This document shows positions 1-11,935 of a stretch of DNA of 64,000 nt, one piece after another. The position numbers and the translations under genes are program-made. Each line of letters opens with the position of its first letter. Position 1 is the first letter of the stretch. Source of the DNA: Sipunculus nudus (lineage: Eukaryota > Annelida > Sipuncula > Golfingiida > Sipunculidae); the NCBI GenBank assembly GCA_026874595.1, contig CM049313.1, positions 36,074,159-36,138,158 of the forward strand, written 5' to 3'. The notes below the pieces were generated by a model that saw only the letters and a program-made list of their open reading frames with translations, was not told the origin of the DNA and did no database searches.

Positions 1-652
1 TACCGGTCTATACTTCTTAACGAGGACGCAACACCTGTTCACCCGCAGGTTTCATAAATCACTAACGCTGGCCGTGTCTGTCATATATACCGTATATATT
101 TATGACATCCGTGTTGATTTAATTAAACGTAAAAAATTGTCCCCTGCAACCTTTGTTTTTACCTAACAAAGCGCAAAATACAATTTTTCAATATATATAA
201 ACAATTATTCATATATATATATATATATATGCATATATATATATACTATATATTTGTGTGTGCGTGTTTGTATGTGTATATACAAATGTTTGTATTAATG
301 TATGCAAATGTGACTGAACACAGGACTTTAAATATCATTACAGAGACAAAAATCTAAAATATACAAAACATAACCATGCATCGTATATACTTTATATAAA
401 GGTCTTCAAATATTCCAAACAATAATTGAAAATATACCTCATGAAGTCAATAACACACAATACAAACAGCTATAATATATACTAGATTTTTTTACAAAGA
501 AAACAAAAACTGAAAGAGGCTCTTATCGAAATCTGGAGTTAATATGAAAGACATATTCAAGAAATTATTTAAATTGGACCACACTGATCGGAAACTTGTA
601 TTGATAATTTAAGTTTTAGGTTAAAAACACGGATATCTTGTAGTGTTACCGC

Positions 653-653
<1 letters not shown>

Positions 654-708
<55 letters not shown>
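654..708. repeat. (AT)n microsatellite
   Basis: Uninterrupted AT dinucleotide tract of about 55 bp. Confidence 0.97.
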
Positions 709-710
<2 letters not shown>

Positions 711-1005
711 CTTAAATGACGCCTATGAATTATCTATGGTACATTAATATTAGATTTTCGTTGTTAAAGAGCCCCGAGCTGATAGCTTTGAGATTGGTTC
801 GATATACTATAGTATCCAAATTAGTTCTTGAACTAATGGAGAATATGGATTGATCTTCAATGGCTTCCTATGTTGACTATTACAAATAAAACCTATAATT
901 AACAGCTAATTGAATATTATGATTACAGTTGAGATATTGAAAATAGATATAACATTAACTGTGGGCCTATAATCTGCATACTGCATATTACAAAAATTTA
1001 TACGT

Positions 1006-1008
<3 letters not shown>

Positions 1009-1075
<67 letters not shown>
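1009..1075. repeat. (AT)n(TG)n compound microsatellite
   Basis: An AT tract passes directly into a TG tract of about 30 bp. Confidence 0.97.
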
Positions 1076-1077
<2 letters not shown>

Positions 1078-2099
1078 TTATAACTATATGCAATCCACTT
1101 TGCATGTGTAAATGTAATTCAACTTATATATATGATGATGTTAAGAACCATATTTGATAATAATAACAGTCAGCCAGCTGAAAGGATATACTGATTAAAT
1201 TAATGAAACAATTGCCCAGGCCTGCATGCAGCGAAAACATATATATTACCTAAGTAGCATTAAATAGTGACAGGTATCAGCTGGACATGAACCAGTGACA
1301 TTGTAATACATCAGATAATGACCTTTATTATGATCCACGAACACGCACAGAAATATATATGTGGATTATCTGTGTATCGATGATTACAAATGAACTCTGC
1401 ATGGAAGTGCTCCCTATATACGGGTCACGTTCTGTGTGTATAATGTCGGATGACACACGTCAGATTACGTTATGTGAACCTCGTGACCAAGCAATATCAG
1501 GACCGTGTTTTGTTCCATCAAATAACGTGACATAGGAACTTTATTCTGTAAAAACCGGTTCTTCCACAAATATGATGAAAAGAGAGAAAACTTAGAAGAA
1601 CACACACACACATTTATATATATGCATATATAGAAGACATGTATGCAAGATAATGTATAATTATCTATATATTCTTCATCCCATGCATGGTCTAGGTACT
1701 CTGGCATGCACGACACCTGTTGCTCTATATAATCAGTATTCAGAATGTGATTGAACTGTAGAGTATATGTAAATAACCAACCAAGAGAGCATTTTCCGCT
1801 AACATTCCTGACGTTGCTGGAGAACTCTCCATGCTTCCCTTTGTAATCAATCAGGTTATTCACCTAAAATAGTGATGAAAAAAGTCTACGTATCCAGAGT
1901 GTTAATCACTCATGCACTGTGTCTGTGTCATTCATGTTTCAGGGATCGCTACACCTTGTGTTTATTTGTTTTCTCATCATGGATCGTGATACATCGGACC
2001 ACAGGGTATATATATTCACACCTTTTTTTTACAAAGTGGATTATAGATATGGCGTAGCTTAGCTTGTTGAAACCCTGCAGTGATACGCCAATGGTAAGT

Positions 2100-2640
2100 G
2101 TCAGTGCCAGCACCCCCCTCCCCCGCTGTAAAGACTTCAGGCTACCCCTTTCCCAAACCAAGTTTACCCCAGCCCCCGTAATCTGAAGTCAATTTCAAGT
2201 TAACCCTGGTAATCTAAAGTCAACTTCAGGTTACCCTTGGTAATCTAAAATCAGCTTCAAGTTATACCCCCGGTATTCTGAAATCAACTTCAAGTATTTC
2301 AAATCCAAATAACCTCCGGTTATCTGGCAACAATTTCAAGTTACCCCCTGTAATTTGAAATCAACTTCAAGTTACCCTTGGTAATTTGAAATCAATTTTT
2401 AAGTTATCCCGAGTAATCTGTAATCAACGTCAAATTACCCCTGGTTTCTGAAATCAACCTCAAGCTATCCCCGGTAATCTGAAATCAAATTCAAGTTACC
2501 CCCGGTTTCTGAAATCAACCTCAAGCTACCCCTGGTAATATAAAATCAATCTTCATTTTAACCACAGTTATATGAAATCAACCTCAAGCTACCCCTGGTA
2601 ATCTGAAAACAATTTTCAACTTCACCGGACAATTCCCGAA
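2100..2640. repeat. Degenerate ~31-bp minisatellite
   Basis: The stretch is a run of diverged units of roughly 31-36 bp on the pattern AAGTTACCCYYGGTAATCTG followed by AAATCAACTTC, about 15 in all. The array is preceded at 2,128 by GTAAAGACTTCAGG plus a C-rich stretch. The same motif order (GTAAAGACTTCA, C-rich run, GGNAATCTG) occurs at 44,240-44,330 in a SINE-like element, so the array may have grown inside a related element. No coding potential is visible. Confidence 0.8.
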
Positions 2641-3940
2641 GTAAACTAAAAATGTCACGGAGTTCCATTCATGATTGCGCGAATTATATATATATTGTGT
2701 ACAAACACACACACACACAAACACATACACGAACATAAACGCACACCCACCTAACGGGGGCCTATCTAATACTGAAGGTGCCTATTCTGGTCTGAGGTGT
2801 ATCACATAAAGATAATCTCTTGAACCTAATATAAAGATAAGCCTAAAAATGCGGTGACCCTACGGTACACAAGCTGTCCCGTTTTGTTTATATACACGTG
2901 TTTATAACATGTGAAACCCTGAAAAAATGGCCGACTATCGCTACCCGAAGTCACAAAGGAAGGACATCTAGCGGCAAATTAGAAGAAACAGAGATTCGTA
3001 CGCTCCCAAAAACAACACCCAGTGTGCTATCAACCACCTCGGGTCACGTGTGTTTATTTCTGTTTGTAAAGGAAGATATATCTTGTTGGGTGAAGATTTA
3101 CTAACAAAGGAAGCTGTCACGAAACGCTTGTGATCTAAGAAATAATCCCCTCATCCAACCTCTTTGGGTCCCAGGTACTCAACTGGCCAAATAATGCACG
3201 GGTGTAGTATGTTTGTGCGTCGGACGCAAGTAATCTGTTGTTTACACACACAGCAGCAACTAAGGATCTGGTACGTCATGGCTGATACATACGCACTTTA
3301 AAACGATGAAATAGCCGTTGAAAATGACGACGTATTATACCAAAGCCACTTAACTTATCCTGTTGCCACGCCAGGTTATGAAAACAGCGTTCAGGATGAA
3401 CTGTCATGACAAATATTTCAGATACAATGTTTACAAGAGGTTATGAACTAAATAAAATAATAAAAAAAAACACGCATCTGGTGGGTAGAGAATGCTTCTT
3501 TCATTAACATGAGCACGTGCATCGTATTTGCAAACAACTTGTACTTAAACAAATTCATACATCCGTCATGTACATAATTAACTACGGTGCATTAAGAGTT
3601 AGCAGAATACACAAAAATCACATAAATATTACAAATAATAAAAACTGAGTTTAATAGTGCCACCAGATGCAAAAATAAACACCTACTTATTCATACATTT
3701 GCATATATTTACACTTCTCCAGAATGCAGATATAATATCAAACCGTTGTTTGATAATGCTAATTTCTGCTGCTATTAAGCCTTTTATATATAAACTCTAA
3801 TGTTGTATAGAATTTCTGCCTACGCCCATTCCTCCACAACAGCCAGACGTTATTATGGAAAGGCCAGATCCCCTGGTCCTATATTTAATTCCCCGCATGC
3901 CCTGGAGTCTCTGGGTTCTATTTGTAAGGCCACTCGTCTA

Positions 3941-3990
<50 letters not shown>

Positions 3991-4369
3991 TATATATGTG
4001 TGCTGTCCTGTTGTATATGTCTGGGCATATAAAGGAAGCTATAACAACAGAAATATAAATCATGTAATAAGTAACTTTACAGAGCTATTTATATCCAGTG
4101 GTATACACATATACGAATTAAATAAATTGTCTTTGCCGGGTCTTCACAAAAAGTAAGCCTGTAAACATTAATATACGATTAACGTTCGATGAAAGCGTAT
4201 CAATACAAAAGTTATAGCACTGGCGGAAAATTTCCATGAAAGTTAGTTATATTGGAAAGTTAGTTAAATTCAGTATGTCTTCTCCCATTTTGTAAGCATA
4301 CGTCAGTCTGTGAAGTGAGTGTGCCCTCACAAATTAGCCTTGGATTTATGCTAGTGTTTTGTACTTTGG
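2641..4369. other. Non-coding stretch, no gene seen
   Basis: This is mostly AT-rich single-copy-looking sequence with an (ATT)n(AT)n tract at 3,941-3,997 and a short CA-rich patch near 2,705-2,720. Short open frames (for example 2,898-3,104 and 3,800-4,156) show no recognisable protein family, and one of them reads straight through the ATT/AT tract as poly-Ile and Ile-Tyr. Confidence 0.55.
3941..3997. repeat. (ATT)n(AT)n microsatellite
   Basis: About eleven ATT triplets run directly into an AT dinucleotide tract. Confidence 0.96.
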
Positions 4370-4800
4370 ATCAGAGGCCGCGTTCGGGACCTCCCTGCCA
4401 CTCGTGTCAACAGACCGTAGTTTTTGTTGCCTTCCCCAGATAAACAAGGCAGGAAATGCCAGCGTACTGCTAGCTCGGCTGTAGCTCCGGATGTCCCTGC
4501 TAAGTGGGCCTTTTTTAACCTTATGCCAGCCTTTCCTTTGTTTCAGGAGCCCCGCATAAATTTACCATTCATCCGGCCCCGTATGTGTGATAGCAGCATA
4601 ATTACGGTAATCAAACGGCACGGCCGTAAACACTCGTGTAAACGCAGCGTTGCCTTGAAAGAGTGCGATCGGACCCAAACAACAGGTATACAAACACTCT
4701 GCATGGCACACGGCCAGCGATGAAGAGTTTTGCCAGGTTTCATCATGGATGGAATGCTTCCATTGGCCAGATTATATACACGAGCGCTATATGTTTTTTT
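4370..4800. other. Complex GC-richer island, candidate conserved non-coding element
   Basis: This is a compact repeat-free block whose base composition is clearly richer than the AT-rich sequence either side. Overlapping open frames on both strands (4,424-4,723 and 4,543-4,746) have no recognisable domain and no splice context. Balanced composition without coding periodicity in a developmental-gene flank is what enhancer islands look like, but this is inference from composition alone. Confidence 0.3.
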
Positions 4801-6300
4801 TTTTAGCGAATTCCTCCCATGCAGGGTGCCCCAGATGACTAGGTCGCTAGGTGTTTGAACTTGTGTATATAATTTGAGACCCGGAGAGAGTTACGAGCGC
4901 CCTGACGTGCCCCAGCCCAGACCTTCTCACCAGGAAAAACAACGCAATGCGTAAAATACATATGTGCACATGTGCACGTATGGAGAGTCGGAATGTAGTT
5001 TTTGGTGCAACCAAGCAATGCTTCAAAATACCGGTATATGTATATCCCGTATATATATATATATATATGCCTATATAACTTTGAATTACCGACACGTGTT
5101 ATCCACTTGTATGTTTTAAAATCCTCTCCCTTGACTAAAATGAGTGGTCGTGAAAGACGGTAGGTCTTCAGACACGGTTCTACTGTAATGATAACTTACG
5201 TATACATGTATTTGTAATATCATGTGTGTGTGTGTGTTTGAAAAAAAATTAAATTAATCGAATTTGAATAGACGCTAATGTAGAAAGGGCAATTTCTGGA
5301 ACACTGGGATGGGAGAGCAATGATGACCGAACCCCTACTTTTTGGGGCCAGTCGGAAGTTCTGTCACTATCCAGGATATTCTGACTGCAGACTTACCACT
5401 CTTTTAAGGCCTGCTATACACCTACCTGTAGTGTAGAACTTATATGAGATTTCTGACTATCTCTGCGCACATATTTATGTACTGTAGGTAATCCCTGTTA
5501 AGAAAAAGTCATATATATATATGACTCTATGATGGCGGTATGAGCTTGTTTATCTACACAGTCTGTTAGTTAACATGGAACATGCGCCAGTGTTGACAAA
5601 CAAAAAATAAATAGATCACTTGGTGGTTGGTTGCAAATGCGCGGATGTTTAAAGGTCACTAGGTGCAAAACGCCCTTTGCAAAACTCTGGTTGGTCGGAC
5701 TTGTTGCAAGATGTCCATGTTGAATGTGGACCACCAGGACGCCAAAAATTCTGTAAGAATGCTATGTAGAGAGCTTATCAATAAGACACTTCTCAAAAAG
5801 AAACTGTATCAAGATGTGTTATTGTGGTGAAAGTGCATGATTGTGATTGACTCTATTGTCAATTATTCTATTGTCAAAATGTATGTGGTAACCTTGATAT
5901 ATATGTGGATATTAAAAATGAATATGAGAAACTGATTTGTACCACATATAATTTCTCTTTAGTAAATTGTATGTACCGTGGAAGTCACATCTATGTGGTA
6001 ATGTAAATGAGATTTTTTTCGCAACAGCTGTAATTACTCTTTGGTAAAAAGTGAACCTCATGAAACTCTTAACATCACACGAATGCAATGTAGACTAATT
6101 AAGAATTGTGTGTAAAAAGTTATTTAATAGGGTATTGTAACACAGCATGCACATCTTTGTAGTTTTCTATGCACATCTATGTAATTTTAATGATAAAATT
6201 GTTGATAGTGATTTATGTTTCAATTAACACATTTAAGTTCTGAGAAAAGTTTGTCTGAGTACAAAAGTCATCAAGATAATAAAATAATAACTTATTGCTA
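4801..6300. other. Non-coding stretch, no gene seen
   Basis: The sequence is AT-rich with short AT and TG tracts (near 5,050 and 5,223). The part from about 5,820 to 6,250 repeats short phrases such as ATCTATGTGGTAAT and GCACATCTNTGTA, which suggests an old decayed repeat. I see no exon or RNA gene. Confidence 0.5.
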
Positions 6301-6323
6301 ACAAAAACTAAAATTGGTTATTT

Positions 6324-6449
6324 GGCCAAGCCCATCTGCAGATGGGCCAGAAAGTGCATGGTATCAAATCCGTTATTGGGCTGCCCATCTGCAGATGGGC
6401 AGCCCAATAACGGATCTTCATATCGGCCAAGCCCATCGGCAGATGGGCC
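6324..6449. repeat. Cluster of palindromes, including a perfect 48-bp palindrome
   Basis: The motif GCCCATCTGCAGATGGGC occurs at 6,330-6,347 and again at the centre of a perfect 48-bp palindrome at 6,368-6,415. A near-copy (one base different, CATCGGCAGATG) lies at 6,432-6,448. The first and third copies share the flanks GGCCAA and GGGCCAGA, so they are direct repeats on either side of the central palindrome. All reading frames here echo the repeat. This may be a foldback or MITE-like element, but no target-site duplication was found. Confidence 0.85.
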
Positions 6450-6784
6450 AGATCCGCAAACGGGCTCCAACATTTGTATTATTTCAGCGGGTCCCCCACA
6501 TATTATAAACAAGTGGATGTAAACAAAATTAACAGCATGTGTACGATGGAATCTGGGTTTTCTTGCATGCCTTTTCTTTTATAAAAGGTTCAAAGGATTG
6601 TCTTTAGTTTATCTTTAGACAGATATTAGAACATGCCCTTTTAAAAAAAAACGTAAGTGAAAAGGTGCTTCATTTATGCTTCATATTGTTAACAAATCCA
6701 AACTGAAGCAGAGTTTTAGAGGGTATACCGCTCTGCAGTATGTGTATCCCCTCAAAAATGTCCTATAGCTCATGCATATATATT

Positions 6785-6965
6785 GTCATGGACAGTCGAG
6801 CTGTAAAGCGCTAGGCTGTCTCCGCTGGCGTCCTGGGTTCGATCCCCGGAGTTGACATGAGAGTGGGTTGTAAAGTTAAATGGTTGTCCAAAGCCGATGG
6901 TTTTCTCCGGTTTCTTCACCTTTCAGACTACCAAACGCCACATTCTGAGCCATGGAGCCTCCGCC
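6785..6965 (+). mobile_element. tRNA-derived SINE fragment
   Basis: The 5' part resembles a tRNA. A decayed D-arm/A-box region (about 6,789-6,812, including TAAAGCGCTAGGCTGT) is followed by an exact RNA polymerase III B box, GGTTCGATCCC, at 6,836-6,846. The following non-tRNA body contains the phrase TGGTTTTCTCCGGTTTCTTC, which resembles bodies of tRNA-derived SINEs in marine invertebrates. No complete cloverleaf can be drawn, so it is a retroposon fragment and not a tRNA gene. The 3' end is uncertain. Confidence 0.65.
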
Positions 6966-7568
6966 GCGTTTATATATGAGTTGTTATAACAAGTTGTACA
7001 ATCCACGTAACATAAATATATATATAATATATATAAATGTGTACACGTGAGTACGTTTATCTCGTGTATAGGTCTGTAGGTGTGTCATCATGTACATGAG
7101 ATAATGACACACCGCATGGATGATGATTTTCACATATATATAATTTCACTTTCACTTTTAATAAAAAAAAGTGTATAGTGATTTGCCTTTTTAATGGTAA
7201 TTTCTCATGAATCCAATTGCATGCAGATATAACCGTCACTGTATACGTGTTTACGTCCATACAACATATATCCCATCACAACTGCATGACATTTCATCAG
7301 ACTGAGAAGCGGGTATATATACTTAAACTATAAGCGAATCTTTGATTCACTAAACCTAATTGGCTATCAGAAGTATAATTATAACGTTTTTTAAACATAT
7401 GATAATATAAGTTATCGGATTTTCGGTTATATAGTATAAGTTACATATTTAGATAAAATGACTACTCCCTATAAAGTCCTTACTTTCTTTTGATCAAACT
7501 GCAGAATAATTATCAAATGATAATAATGCCATTCCAACATCTTTAAAACAGCTTATTTATAAAAATTA

Positions 7569-7624
<56 letters not shown>

Positions 7625-8225
7625 CCAAGAAAATTCATAACATTTAAAACATGAGTTTCTTCTGAGCCCCTTTATGGTACGTTTAATTATATAAGTTTAT
7701 AGTCCTGATGGTTTTATCAAAGAATCTGGTTCAACAAGAAATGGTATATTTTAAAGGTTCTTAATCTTTCTGGAAATTGACACCGTCTACTCTTGAGAAT
7801 CTTGAAGAGGTCAACTATAAGCTATATTCTTCTCAGGGTGATATTTCAGATTGTTTAAAAAACATTTTCCTTTGAAATTACATAGATAATTTACAATGTC
7901 AATTCTAAATGCGATTGATGAAGAACAAAAAAGAAACCACTGGTCTGTGCATACGTGATTTGGGTATATCTTCACACGTGACTCTGTCGACTTTACCTCA
8001 AGAGCTCTGCCAGGAAATATATTTACACTAGAACACAATGGCCTGCATGTCATCATAATTTGCACGTATCATCACATACATCTCACCTGAGATGAGAGTT
8101 AAATTATTACCATCCGAATACATGTTTATACATTCGATTAAACTTAATTAAAATAATCTTGACCTGTAAGTGCTGCGCTTATGCATATAACTCCTATAAC
8201 CATCAAAGAGAGCAGACACTGTGCT
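6966..8225. other. AT-rich non-coding stretch with microsatellite
   Basis: Contains an (AT)n tract at 7,569-7,622. No recognisable coding segment, RNA gene or transposon end was seen. Confidence 0.55.
7569..7622. repeat. (AT)n microsatellite
   Basis: Uninterrupted AT dinucleotide tract of about 54 bp. Confidence 0.97.
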
Positions 8226-8252
8226 CCCCCCCCCCCCCCCCCCGCTCTCTCT

Positions 8253-8332
<80 letters not shown>
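8226..8332. repeat. (C)n(CT)n(AT)n compound microsatellite
   Basis: A run of about 18 C passes into a CT tract (8,244-8,301) and then an AT tract (8,302-8,332). Confidence 0.97.
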
Positions 8333-8338
<6 letters not shown>

Positions 8339-8559
8339 GTTTGTGTAATTACCCTTGTGTCTGTTACAACGACGCAGGGGATATTTTATACGTTTAATTA
8401 GATTAGCATGAGCGTCATCATATTGCTGTAAAAAGTGTAACAATTTACAAAGTCACGTTATCTATGCGAACAAAACACGGTTTTTACTTATTTATATAAA
8501 ATCTTCAAATCTAATTTCAACCATGCAACACCAGAATAAATAGCATGCAATGTATATCA

Positions 8560-9655
8560 AGGCCGTTCTCTGGTGTATTTTACCGTGTGGATGTCAAGGC
8601 CGTTCTCTTGTGTATTTTACCGTGTGGATGTCAAGGCCGTTCTCTTGTTTATTTTACCGTGTGGATGTCAAGGCCATCCCTTATTTATTTTACCGTGTGG
8701 ATGTCAAGGCCGTTCTCTTGTTTATTTTACCGTGTGGATGTCAAGGCCATCCCTTATTTATTTTACCGTGTGGATGTCAAGGCCATACCTTGTTTATTTT
8801 ACCGTGTGGATGTTAAGGTCAATCCCTTGTTTTTATTTTACCCCGAGGATGTCAAGGTCATTCTTTTGTTAATTTTACCGTGTGGATGTCAAGGCGTTAA
8901 TTCTCTTGTTTATTTTACCGTGTGCATGGATGACAAGGCCATACCCTTGTTTATTTTAACGTGTGGATGTCAAGGCAATTCTTTTGTTTATTTTATCGTG
9001 AGAATGTCAAGGCCATTTTCTTACTTATTTTTATCGTGTGGGCATCATTGCCAATCTTTTGTTTACTTACCCCGTGGATGTCGAGGCCATTATTTTATTC
9101 ATTTTACCGTGTGGATGTCAAGGCCATTCTCTTGTTCATTTTATCCTGATGGTATCAATGTCGTTCTCCTGTTTGTTTGTTTTGGTTTTTTTTTTTTTTG
9201 TTTTGTTTTTTTTTTTTGCAATGTGGATGCCAAGGCCGCTCTTTTTTTTTCTTTTTGCAATGTCAATTCCGTTCTCTAGTTTATTTTAAATCTGTGAATG
9301 TCAAGGCCGTTGTCATGCTTATTTTACCGTGTTGATGCCAAGGATTGACAAACTCTTGTTTGTTTTACCCCGTGGTTGTCAAAGCCATTTTCTTGTTGAT
9401 TTTACCCTGTGGATGCCTTGTTCACTTTTCCTGTGGATGTCAAAGCCATTCTCTTGTTGATTTTACCCTGTGGATGCCTTGTTCACTTTTCCTGTGGGTG
9501 TCAAAGTCATTCCTTTGAACACAAGCCCTTTTTGAACGCAAACCATTTTTTTTTAATTATAAACACTGTGGGTGTTAACGGAATTAATTTGTCCAGAAAG
9601 CCTTACAAATTTTAAGGCGTATCAACTGTCTACATTGCTCCTTGAACGCAAAGGA
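8560..9655. repeat. 37-bp minisatellite array
   Basis: Tandem units have the core TTTTACCGTGTGGATGTCAA followed by GGCCNTTCTCTTGTTTA. Core starts at 8,582, 8,619 and 8,656 fix the period at 37 bp. Units are near identical from 8,570 to about 8,830 and increasingly diverged to about 9,655, with T-rich interruptions near 9,187-9,260. Because 37 is not a multiple of 3, all three plus-strand frames cycle through the same peptides, which produces spurious open frames of up to 244 codons. The array is related to the neighbouring 39-bp array. Confidence 0.93.
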
Positions 9656-10510
9656 CCTTCTGTTTTAGCAATTTACAGCGGATGTCAAAGACGTTCGGTT
9701 GTCTACTTTTAACAGTGTTAATGTTAAGGACTTTCGGTTGTCTAGTTTTAACTGTGTTAATGTAAAGGACTTTCGATTGTCTACTTTCACCTGTGTAAAA
9801 TTCAAGGACTATCGGTTGTCTATACGTTTAGCTGTGTAAATGTAAAAGACTAACGGTTGTCTACTTTCAGCTGTGTAAATGTCAGGGGCTTTCGGTTGTC
9901 TACTTTTAGCTGTGTAAATGTCAAGGACTCTCGGTTGTCTACTATAAGCTGTGTTAATGTCAAGGACTTTCGATTGTCTACTTTTAACTGTGTTTTTGTC
10001 GAGGACGTTCAGTTGTCTACTTTTAGCTATGTAAATGTCAAAAATTTTCGGTTGTCTTATTTTATCTGTGCTATTGTCGAGGACGTTCGGTTGTCCACAT
10101 TTAGTTGTGTAAATGACAAGGAATTTACGTTGTCCAATTTTAACTGTGTAATTGTCGAGGACTTTAGGTTGTCTAGTTTTAGCTGTGTTAATGTCGAGGA
10201 ATTTCGGTTGTTTACTTTTAGCTGTGTTATTGTTGTGGAATTTCGGTTGTCCACTTTTAACTGTGTTTTTGTCGAAGACGTTCGGTTGTCTACTTAAAGC
10301 TGTGTTAATGTCATGGAATTTCGGTTGTCTACTTTAACCTGCATGTTTAAATGTCAAGGACTTCCGGTTTTCTACTTTGAGTTGTGTCAATGTCAAGGGC
10401 TTTCGGTTGTGTACTTTTAACTTCAATGTGTTATTGTTAAGGACCGTCGGGTGTCCACTGGAAGCTGTGCTTATATCAAGAATGTTATGTTGTCAACTTG
10501 GAAGTTAAAG
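9656..10510. repeat. 39-bp minisatellite array
   Basis: There are about 21 tandem units on the pattern CTTTTAGCTGTGTTAATGTC followed by AAGGACTTTCGGTTGTCTA. The core TCGGTTGTCT starts at 9,695 and 9,734, which gives a 39-bp period. As 39 bp equals 13 codons, a single frame (9,857-10,297) stays open as an approximate 13-residue repeat, and the opposite strand is open too. It aligns with the 37-bp unit upstream (shared TTTTA, TGTG and ATGTCAAGG), so the two arrays look like diverged descendants of one unit. I do not regard it as coding. Confidence 0.92.
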
Positions 10511-11624
10511 GCGCTCGGATATGAAACTTTGGCGTGATGTGTTCCACCCTTCGCACGGAGTATGTCAGAGCTGCGGGATTAATAGTTGTATCTGTAAAGC
10601 ATTTATTTGGCTGTACCAGCAGTTTTTTCCCAGGATAATGAACGATGGCGGCTATAAGTAATACGTACCAAGGCTGGAATAAAAACTTCGTCTTTTTATG
10701 TCACACCCGTTGGGCATAAACAACAGTACCTTCCAAGCATCCACGTTATACAACTGCCGTCAGCTGCATTCTCTTGCATATATCTATGATAATATAAATA
10801 CATGTGTGTAGGTGTGTTTATCTGTTTTTTTTTTTTTCAAAATTGCCACTACCAAGGCGAGTTTCATGTTATCAACGATGTTATGTTTGTTACCATATAT
10901 ATTTGATTGTCTGTTCAATCAATATCTCGAAAAGTTTTTAATGTATTTTAACGGTCATCTATAAAAGTTTGGGCCATGTTTTGAGATAAATTACTGAAGT
11001 TTGGACTGGATGCATTAGATTTCAGCGCTGCTTGAACTGGATCTGGGTACACCCAAATTAATCCGTTTTGTCCATTGTCTATTTTGTTTCTGCACATTAC
11101 ATTTTTAGACTTTAAAACAGATAACCTGTCCACCCAAAATATGTTAATCATGTCTGTTTTGTTCCATTTTTCATGCACCCAAAATATAATTCAAAATATA
11201 ATTTGAAATGATCAAAATACATTTTGGACGCACAGATGATCACGTTAAAACACTGGTATAGGTACAAAACGATGACGTAGATTTTATAGGCTATCCTGGT
11301 TTTTGCCTAAGGCATGGACCTTGTTTGCCGAAAAATGTAAATGGATGAAACGCAACCCCCCCCCCCCCCCCTCCAAAAACGTGGGCAACCCTGAAACTTT
11401 CCTACCTAACCCCCCCCCCATCCCGTGACTATATGATAACCAGGACAAAACACCCCAGATATCAACATTTTCTTCGCTCCCACTGTATATTATATGGAAC
11501 ATATATTTTCTTTAGGGGAAAATAATTTTGCTCAATTTTCATTTATATATTATTTATATTTACATCTAATTTAAAAGTTCATCAAATGATGCTAGCATAC
11601 ACACTTAATGATGCAGTGCTATAA
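10511..11624. other. Non-coding stretch, no gene seen
   Basis: Sequence of mixed composition with poly-C runs near 11,357-11,371 and 11,410-11,418. The small minus-strand open frames (10,948-11,178 and 11,284-11,502) match no family I know, and the second runs through poly-C. Confidence 0.5.
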
Positions 11625-11935
11625 ACTATAAACTAAGTGAGGGAATTATTGAAAAAATTGAAATATGTGCAATTTCCCCCATTAAAAGTGGATGGATAAA
11701 AATTACTTTGTACTCTATCCCTAAACAAATGAGTGGAACATGCATGCAGTGACAGTTTGTTGAGGAAATATGACAAAAACTATAAACAAAGTGAGGGAAA
11801 TAATAAAAAATATGAAATATGTGCGATTCCCCCCCCCCCCCCCCAAAAAAAATGAGGTGTATTAAGTTTACTTTGTACTCCATCCCTAAACATATGAGTG
11901 GAACATGTGCCCCCCCCCCCCCCCCCCCCCCCTTT
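11625..11935. repeat. Tandem duplication of ~154 bp with poly-C tracts
   Basis: Two diverged copies run from 11,625 (ACTATAAACTAAGTGAGGGA) and 11,779 (ACTATAAACAAAGTGAGGGA) to GAGTGGAACATG at 11,742 and about 11,906. They share GAAATATGTGC, then a C-run, then TACTTTGTACTC and ATCCCTAAACA. The C-run is 5 bp in the first copy and about 16 bp in the second, and a further long C-run (about 11,911-11,932) follows the second copy. Confidence 0.88.

Larger units (their letters stand above)
1..2090. other. AT-rich non-coding flank with microsatellites
   Basis: No exon-like segment is visible. The stretch holds (AT)n tracts at about 210-246 and 654-708, and a compound (AT)n(TG)n tract at about 1,009-1,075. 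Open frames here are short, lack any recognisable domain and run through simple repeats. It lies about 50 kb downstream of the COUP-TF terminal exon, so I treat it as distal intergenic sequence. Confidence 0.6.

Noticed and set aside
6836-6846. Functional tRNA gene at the B box
   Set aside because: The A box is decayed, no cloverleaf pairs, and a SINE-type body follows.
8545-9279. 244-codon plus-strand open frame (and two overlapping ones)
   Set aside because: By-product of the 37-bp array, which cycles through all frames.
9857-10297. 146-codon open frame with 13-residue repeats
   Set aside because: The period is the 39-bp unit. The opposite strand is also open, and units diverge without codon-position bias that I can see.
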